Source: Hymenolepis diminuta (lineage: Eukaryota > Platyhelminthes > Cestoda > Cyclophyllidea > Hymenolepididae). Taken from it: a stretch of DNA of 64,000 nucleotides. The stretch spans positions 2,114,477 to 2,178,476 of the forward strand of contig CAADRB010000017.1 of the NCBI GenBank assembly GCA_900708905.1, in the 5' to 3' direction. Position 1 is the first letter of the stretch. Each line of letters begins with the position of its first letter. Position numbers and translations under genes: made by a program. Shown here in pieces: positions 60,803 to 64,000 of the stretch. Below the pieces are notes generated by a model that saw nothing but the letters and a program-made list of their open reading frames with translations, made no database searches and was not told the origin of the DNA.

Positions 60803-63114
60803 CTGAAATGGGGAAAAAAGAAGGCCAAGTTATGGCATGAAAGATTTTAGGTACATCTATGAAGCTATTACCCCAAGTTATACTGAACTACTAGTAGCCA
60901 ATAGAATTATAAAGGCCAATGTGCGTATCTACACAGAGGTCTTGAAATGAATGTATATCGGTTTACAACCAGTCATGTGGGTGATCAAGCCAACTTATTT
61001 GATATATCTACAACACAGTCCATCACCTACTCCCAAAGTTAAACTTGGAACAAGATGAAGAATCGTCCGTTCTCCAGATGGGAAGCGTAGAGCCACTCGG
61101 AATGTATCATCTACATTTTGAAACGGTGGTAATTCGGTTAGGAGTGGTCCACTAAGGGAAGAGGGATCGCTTGTTGGAGAAGCCGCAATTGACAAGTGGC
61201 TCAATCGTTCATCAATGTTAACTGCTCGACGCTTGGAGGAATGACAGATTGTTTCTTCCTAGTTCAAGCAAGAAAAAAATTATCGTTAGTTTCTGAAAGC
61301 AGAATCTACTACTGAAATCACCGTTCAGTATACCTTATCATCAGCATCGTTATCGATTAAAGGACGCTTCGTTGAAGTTGGTTTATGTGTTGTTGAGCTC
61401 ATTGGAACATTACTACTCGCTGGTTTTACTTGCCGTTGTGGTATCTTTGAAATAAAGAAGAATATTCACATTAGGTAAGAACCATATAGCGTAATTAAAG
61501 TTATCTGCCTTTAACTCTGTTATGTTTAAGGGGCCTTTGCTAGTCTCGTATACCTGCTCATGCTTGAGATGCAAATGAATAAGTAGCATGATAAATTTAT
61601 ACAGTTACATTAAAACGGTCCTAATATCAACAACATGAACTCATCCAGAAAATCAATCTTTAACACACCTTGGCATTACAGGTGATTTATGCCCCTTGAG
61701 AAAGTGGATAACTCAGCGACTCTAGAATCCAACTGAAATAAGACATGCTTGACATCCTGACTTAATTATATTCGACTCGGTTCATTACTTACCGGACTAA
61801 TTCGCCATTTTCCGTGCTTACACTCTATCCTATGATTAAAAGTTGCATGGGTAGTAATAATAAACCTTGACCGAGGCTAAAAAATTTCCTTTCTCCATTA
61901 ATCTTATCGTAGAGCTGGAGGATGATAAAATAGCATGTTAAATTTTAAAGGGGAATTCATCTCCAACACTTAAATCTTATTTAATCTTCTTGCTTCCATA
62001 AGTCGAAATGTTCAAGTTCTATCATAATGGGAACCGCACACAAAGACTCAGATTAAATCACAACTTATTATATTGTGCCACCTACAATTACTTAGGAGGG
62101 CAAACGGAGTATAATTTACGACAAGAGAAATTATTCACTCACGTCGCTGTGCTTCAGGGAGAGTTTATCAATGTAACTAATGTCTTTAATTAGTCTTTAA
62201 AACTAGGAGAATTATGCTTTCTTGCGCTCAAATAAGCCTCAGGCAGATTCAGTATTTATTAACTACTCAATCACGAGGAATTGGCGACCATAAGTGAACC
62301 TTGATAAGGTGACAGAGTTAATAAGTTAAAAATTTAATTTTGCTAAATTTTGTCATGAGTGAATTCCCATTAGGTAAATTTGTAGATGTACAGAGAAGGC
62401 ATTACGAAACTCCCATTCTCAATTAGCCAGGATGAACACTAGGAATATGAACGTTAGGGCTCAGATCCTGAAGTTTGAACTTTGAAACGTTGGGTTAAGC
62501 AAAAAGCAGACAATCTGATGAATCTCTGGTTTTAATCAGCTCCTATCCCTCAATATCTACTTGGATCACTCTACTGTTCATTGCATCTAGATATTTCTCC
62601 AAAAAATAATAGCATCGACACTACAAGACGTCTATATTATTTTCTAAACATACATAGAGGAAGGTCTTAATAAATTTCACAATGAATGCGAGAGTTTACG
62701 GAAGTCTAAGTAATTTTCTCGGATAATTAAGGCCGCACGATGTGACACGGCGAAACCAAATCCAACAGCAGAAGAGTAAGAGAGGCGAAAGGAAAGAAGA
62801 AAAAACTCCAAAGCGGGCATGAACACCAACTGAAACACACGCCTGATTGGTGGTCACGACCGACCAATGAAAGGACAGAGAGAAATTAGAGAGAGAGAGC
62901 TCGTGACTGATGCGCTGAGCTTTTTTCTCTACTTTTCTTCTCTACTCTCGCACTAACTACTAACTCACGACTGAGTGATATAAGTAGCATTGTACAAATA
63001 GACTTACAGAAGTATTTGATGAGGTAGTTGCGCTTTGATTGATCGGTAGAGGATTTGTCGTAATCGGGCTTGAAACGGATCCTAGAGGAGGAAGATTTGG
63101 CATGATTGCTGATA
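60641..63114 (-). CDS. UBX-domain protein (FAF1/UBXN7-like), C-terminal part, four exons
   Basis: Predicted cofactor of the AAA ATPase p97/VCP in ubiquitin-dependent protein handling. Exons (minus) 63114-63008, 61444-61334, 61258-61031 and 60802-60641 join in frame (201 codons seen, then TAG). The first 110 or so residues are an S/T/P/N-rich linker with a basic-acidic element (KRPLIDNDADDKEE). The C-terminal 80 form a UBX domain: FRVALRFPSGERTILHLVPS, GFPASEYDLVHFYPNFRL, IGLEKWDTLYLQ. In FAF1 and UBXN7 the matching parts read GFPWDEYKLLSTFPRR or GYPNERFELLTNFPRR and end ETLFLE/ETVFVQ. The usual FPR loop that contacts p97 is YPN here. Domains such as UAS, if present, would be encoded right of the window. 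A short protein starting at ATG 63103 is the alternative. Confidence 0.85.
61031..61258 (-). CDS. UBX gene exon (start of UBX domain)
   Basis: Acceptor TGCTTGAACTAG, donor GTAGGT; phase 0 at both ends (76 codons). It encodes a polar linker (EETICHSSKRRAVNIDERLS) and then DDTFRVALRFPSGERTILHL, the first two strands of the UBX fold. Confidence 0.88.
61334..61444 (-). CDS. UBX gene linker exon
   Basis: Acceptor TTATTTCAAAG, donor GTATAC; phase 0 at both ends (37 codons), so it could be skipped without a frameshift. It encodes IPQRQVKPASSNVPMSSTTH and KPTSTKRPLIDNDADDK. No domain. Confidence 0.8.
61680..61850 (+). repeat. Dispersed repeat, family B, copy 2
   Basis: TATGCCCCTTGAGAAAGTGG followed by ATAACTCAGC and, later, CCTATGATTAAAAG; see the copy at 38285. 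It lies in the UBX gene intron. Confidence 0.5.
62740..62960. promoter_or_regulatory. Promoter-like stretch in the first UBX-gene intron
   Basis: Less AT-rich, with ATTGG at 62846-62850 and CCAAT at 62864-62868, followed by an (AG)n tract and CTCGTGACTGATGCGCTGAG. It resembles the two DPF-associated islands on a smaller scale. It could drive a shorter UBX transcript leftward, or an unrecognised plus-strand transcript. Confidence 0.3.
63008..63114 (-). CDS. UBX gene exon (first in window)
   Basis: Acceptor TTTCTTATTTTAG, donor GTAAGT. The frame that continues into the next exon reads SAIMPNLPPLGSVSSPITTN and so on, with an ATG at 63103. A second frame is open too but would hit a stop in the next exon. 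Whether translation starts here or further right is not decided by the sequence. Confidence 0.6.
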
Positions 63115-64000
63115 CTAAAATAAGAAAAGCCCAAATGTAAACAAAGCTAATGGTAATATGAAGTACTTGCGCTGGTTAATATGTTAGTAAAAAAATCCTT
63201 ACGTTAAAGTACAACAAATGCCAATGTAAGTTCACGAAGTTCATTAATTTCTTGGGAGGTGAGTCTACAATAATATACTATTGAACATCAATATCCATCA
63301 CTCGTAATCAAATTTTCCTATTGAATTTGATTATTACTTAAACAAATGCTTTCGAATGTTCCCGAAGTTCTCAGAATAAGATGTTCTATATGACTATGAC
63401 CGCATAACTATAACAAATAAATATTTGAATTGTGCCTACTATGATGGCAATGAACTCAAAACGTTGACAGAAATATGAACCCTAATCGATAACTTAGTTA
63501 TTGAGGATTTACTAAATTTTCCTGTTTATTTTGATATTCAATACAACACAAGTAAAATCTATCAGAAGCGTGAATGCTACCCTGGATAGATTGTACCAGT
63601 ACTCCATTTCAACTCAATTTCACTGAAGGCGTTGAACAACTTAGGATGCGATGTGATACACCGTGGGCAAGTCCAAACTGCAGACCTGTGCCTAGACGAG
63701 TGCATATTCATGCTTATTTGACTAATGACTGGATCCCTCTAATTCCCTTATTTCACAATTCTGTACTCCTTACGCATTTCCTTCTTCTCTCATCAGTACA
63801 TTTATGTCCTGTCTGGCTCCCCTCTCCATCTCCTTGTGTGACCCATGTGGCAGTTTGGCCAATTTAACCTATTACACGCCCTGTTACAACTTCCACTTCT
63901 ACTTTTGTCGGCTTTAAGCTACAGCAACTTCATTTGGCTAATAGAAGAGTGAAAATAATCTTTTCATGAAAAAATGCTTACTAACAGTATCTACTTAAAC
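63115..64000. other. Right edge, probable UBX-gene intron
   Basis: I could not place a further UBX exon here. A 97-codon plus-strand frame at 63574-63867 has no recognised domain. Confidence 0.45.

Noticed and set aside
63574..63867. 97-codon plus-strand open frame
   Set aside because: No recognised domain, no convincing splice sites and an unremarkable hydrophobic tail.
1..64000. tRNA genes
   Set aside because: I looked for B-box-like GGTTCGAATCC on both strands; the few GTTCGA/GTTCAA hits have no matching A box or clover-leaf stems.

Overview
This window looks like AT-rich (roughly one third G+C by eye) genomic DNA from an invertebrate animal. It has spliced genes with GT-AG introns from under 100 bases to almost 10 kb, a decayed mariner transposon, dispersed repeats and a 749-base assembly gap. 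My best guess is a flatworm. The main hint is a splice acceptor two bases before the start codon of a downstream gene, as expected for spliced-leader trans-splicing. This is inference, not proof. I see no tRNA, rRNA, CRISPR array or bacterial-type gene organisation.

I reconstructed four protein genes by joining open segments whose splice sites and reading phases agree. (1) Plus strand, left edge to 20142: the C-terminal ~475 residues of a 12-TM major facilitator of the SLC46 family (folate/heme-type transporters), in nine exons. Its 5' exons lie left of the window or were not found. (2) Minus strand, 57412 down to 25740: a complete nine-exon gene of the DPF / BAF45 (Requiem, D4) family, predicted 1009 residues, with an N-terminal Requiem domain, one C2H2 finger and a tandem PHD finger, i.e. 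a likely SWI/SNF chromatin-remodelling subunit. (3) Minus strand, 60344-60135: an intronless 69-residue mitochondrial ribosomal protein bL33m. (4) Minus strand, 63114-60641: the C-terminal part of a UBX-domain protein of the FAF1/UBXN7 type (p97/VCP cofactor).

Layout: 1-20142 is transporter gene, mostly intron, with a mariner remnant inserted antisense at about 15.1-16.3 kb. 20143-25071 is the convergent intergenic region with the gap and a G+C-rich promoter-like island at 22.0-22.65 kb. 25072-57412 is the DPF gene, whose 9.6-kb first intron holds a second promoter-like island (47.7-48.2 kb) and a possible nested exon at 51.0 kb. 57413-60134 holds the DPF promoter and spacer. 60135-64000 holds bL33m and the UBX gene in tandem, 294 bases apart, an arrangement that could be a two-gene operon.

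The three minus-strand genes lie head to tail (UBX, bL33m, DPF). No pathway links them beyond general housekeeping roles (protein quality control, mitochondrial translation, chromatin). The items most worth a second look are the UBX/bL33m pair, the internal DPF promoter that could give an isoform without the Requiem domain, the orphan exons at 51.0 and 55.7 kb, the 22-kb island, and a dispersed repeat with at least four diverged copies.
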